DNA from: Opitutales bacterium
Lineage (GTDB): Bacteria > Verrucomicrobiota > Verrucomicrobiia > Opitutales > Opitutaceae
Assembly: GCA_021772595.1 (NCBI GenBank)
Contig: JAJFLS010000675.1
Location: 1 to 7,436, forward strand
Length of the DNA: 7,436 bases
Direction: 5' to 3'
A program made the translations under genes and the position numbers. Under the pieces are notes generated by a model. The model had not been told where the DNA came from and made no database searches. It saw nothing but the letters and a program-made list of their open reading frames with translations. Position 1 is the stretch's first letter. Every line of letters starts with the position of its first letter. Shown in pieces: positions 5,874 to 7,436 of this stretch.

Positions 5874-7388
5874 ATGAAAAATAGAGTATTTCTTCTCGTT
5901 GTTTCTATTGTTCTCTTTAAATCGCTGGCGATCGGCGCATCGGAAAAATCGCCGAACATCCTTTTTATCTTCACGGATGATCAAAGCCACCGCACAGTGA
6001 GTTCTTATCCGGAGGCGTATGAGTGGGCACGCACTCCGCATATTGATACGCTGGCGGAGTCGGGAATTCGCTTTAGCCATGCCTACATGAGTTCCTGGTG
6101 TATGCCTGCTCGAGCTACGATGCTTACGGGGTTGCAACAGCACAACATCCCGAGTCTTCATCGGGTGGGACCTTATCCTGGGGCGGAGTATGATCCGGAG
6201 GTACTTCAGTTCTGGCCGAAGGTATTTCGCGAGAAAGGATACAGCACAGCCCAGATCGGGAAGTGGCACGTGGGCACGGATACGGGTTATGGTCGCGACT
6301 GGGACTACCAATATGTTTGGGTGCGTCCTGTGCCAACCCCCGGAAATGCGCGAGAGTACTATGTTGACCAGAAGATAATTCTGAACGGGAAGTCGATCGG
6401 AACAGTGAATGCGTATGCGACTGACAATTACACCAATCGGGCGGTGGAATTTATCCACGGGGAGTATCGCGATCCAGAGAAGCCTTGGTATCTCTGGCTC
6501 TGCTACACAGGTATCCACGGTCCCTTTACACCGGCGGACCGTCACCTCGATGAGTATCCCGGCGTGGACATTCCAGAGCCTGCCGATCTATATCCGCCGC
6601 GTCCCGGAAAACCGGAGTATTCCGGGCAATACGGAGTCTGGAAGAAAGATGCCGATGGAAACCCGCGCTCCGTAAGGAATGGGCGGATTACCGATACGCT
6701 TTACGATGCCACGCGCAAGTATCACCAGGCGGCATTGTCGGTCGATGAGGGTGTGGGGCGCCTCATCGAATCGCTCGAGGCTACCGGACAACTCGAAAAC
6801 ACGCTCGTCGTCTTCACCGCTGATCAAGGCTTCGCCTGGGGGCAGCATGGTTTCCGGCACAAACGGGCGCCCTACGCGGCCAATATACAGGTACCCTTTA
6901 TCGTCTCAATGCCGGGCACGATTCCGGAGAACAAAGTTTGCTCCTCTCCCGTTGGCGGGGTTGATCTGGTCCCCACCTTTTTCAACTTTGCGGGTCTGGA
7001 CCTCCCTTGGAAGATGGATGGTCGCGATATGTCGCCCTTGCTCATGAATCCTGATCGAGCCTGGGACCGGCCGGTGTTTCTAAGCTTTACGCTCGAGTCG
7101 TTCCGACCGAATACAGGAAGCATCCAACCGCCTCCGGTTTACACGGGAAACAACATGCCTTGGTATAGCTTTGTCGTGAACGATCGCTATAAGTATATTC
7201 AAACCTATGTGGAAAACGAGATACCCGAGCTCTATCATATAGACGACGACCCCGATGAACTCCGCAACCTGGCGCTCAACCCGGAGTACCGCGAGATCGT
7301 GAAAAAACAGAAAGCGCTTCTGGCCTCTGAACTCAAACGGACCCAAGCAAAGTTCGTAGACCAGCTGCCTGCCGTGAGAGGGTTTTAG
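5874..7388 (+). CDS. Exported family S1 (formylglycine-type) sulfatase
   Basis: This 504-residue enzyme of normal length is predicted to remove sulfate esters, probably from a sulfated polysaccharide or oligosaccharide. A signal peptide spans about 1-22 (MKNRVFLLVVSIVLFKSLAI, then a cleavage site near GA/SEK). PNILFIFTDDQ gives the calcium-binding Asp35 and Asp36. WCMPARATMLTG holds Cys76-x-Pro-x-Arg80, the motif modified to formylglycine by the FGE or anSME maturase. Lys130 and His132 in GKWHVG, His215 in GIHGPF, Asp317-Gln318 in FTADQG and Lys330-Arg331 in FRHKR complete the usual active-site set. No maturase gene is in the window. The substrate cannot be read from sequence. The ATG at 5874 is preceded by CGACCCCCTCCT, the opposite of a Shine-Dalgarno site, but it gives a good signal peptide. 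The TAG stop overlaps the end of a MITE-like element. Confidence 0.95.
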   Translation: MKNRVFLLVVSIVLFKSLAIGASEKSPNILFIFTDDQSHRTVSSYPEAYEWARTPHIDTLAESGIRFSHAYMSSWCMPARATMLTGLQQHNIPSLHRVGPYPGAEYDPEVLQFWPKVFREKGYSTAQIGKWHVGTDTGYGRDWDYQYVWVRPVPTPGNAREYYVDQKIILNGKSIGTVNAYATDNYTNRAVEFIHGEYRDPEKPWYLWLCYTGIHGPFTPADRHLDEYPGVDIPEPADLYPPRPGKPEYSGQYGVWKKDADGNPRSVRNGRITDTLYDATRKYHQAALSVDEGVGRLIESLEATGQLENTLVVFTADQGFAWGQHGFRHKRAPYAANIQVPFIVSMPGTIPENKVCSSPVGGVDLVPTFFNFAGLDLPWKMDGRDMSPLLMNPDRAWDRPVFLSFTLESFRPNTGSIQPPPVYTGNNMPWYSFVVNDRYKYIQTYVENEIPELYHIDDDPDELRNLALNPEYREIVKKQKALLASELKRTQAKFVDQLPAVRGF

Positions 7389-7436
7389 AGACTGTTTGAT
7401 AAGTCAGTTTGGCGAATCGTTGGAACGGGACGGCGC
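7387..7436. mobile_element. End of a second MITE-like element (cut by window edge)
   Basis: AGAGACTGTTTGATAAG begins at 7387 and matches the left end of the 4039-4180 element. CGGGACGGCGC follows at 7426-7436, 39 bases from the element start compared with 40 in the complete copy. The bases between are diverged, while the two conserved blocks and their spacing are kept. The first two bases of the element are the AG of the sulfatase TAG stop codon. Confidence 0.65.

Noticed and set aside
5766..6545. 259-codon minus-strand frame opposite the sulfatase start
   Set aside because: It covers the sulfatase signal peptide and active-site region in antisense and shows no domain or credible start.

Overview
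The window fits a free-living, probably marine or polysaccharide-feeding member of the Planctomycetes-Verrucomicrobia-Chlamydiae group, most likely Verrucomicrobiota. This is inferred from gene content: an exported family S1 sulfatase, an exported BNR-type beta-propeller protein, and a GMC dehydrogenase paired with a Tat-signal small subunit, with wide intergenic gaps full of palindromic repeats. There is no rRNA or marker gene to fix the taxon.

Layout. On the minus strand, positions 1-2192 hold a two-gene operon: a 600-residue GMC-family FAD oxidoreductase (390-2192), then, after 2 bases, a gluconate 2-dehydrogenase subunit 3-like protein whose C-terminus runs off the left edge (1-387). A 747-base divergent intergenic region (2193-2939) follows. 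It contains an extremely C-poor stretch on the plus strand (51 G against 3 C in 118 bases), short direct repeats and several palindromes. On the plus strand come three genes for predicted exported proteins: a phosphotriesterase-like metallohydrolase (2940-3983), a BNR/Asp-box beta-propeller protein (4255-5655) and an S1 sulfatase (5874-7388). Gaps of 271 and 218 bases separate them, so they may not be one transcript. The first gap is largely filled by a 142-base MITE-like palindromic element (4039-4180). One end of a second copy begins inside the sulfatase stop codon (7387) and continues past the right edge.

How the genes may work together (inference). The sulfatase and the propeller protein would act on a sulfated polysaccharide or its oligosaccharides outside the cytoplasm. 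The GMC dehydrogenase, co-exported with its Tat-signal partner, would oxidise a released sugar, possibly to a lactone. The phosphotriesterase-like enzyme has all six metal ligands and belongs to a superfamily rich in lactonases, so it could open that lactone. The GMC protein also carries a Cys-x5-Cys-x3-Cys motif with the spacing of the iron-sulfur site in bacterial direct-electron-transfer glucose dehydrogenase. No cytochrome subunit is visible; it could lie left of position 1.

No tRNA, rRNA, CRISPR array, transposase or phage gene was seen. The most unusual features are the non-coding elements and the pyrimidine-rich sequences, in place of Shine-Dalgarno sites, in front of three of the genes.
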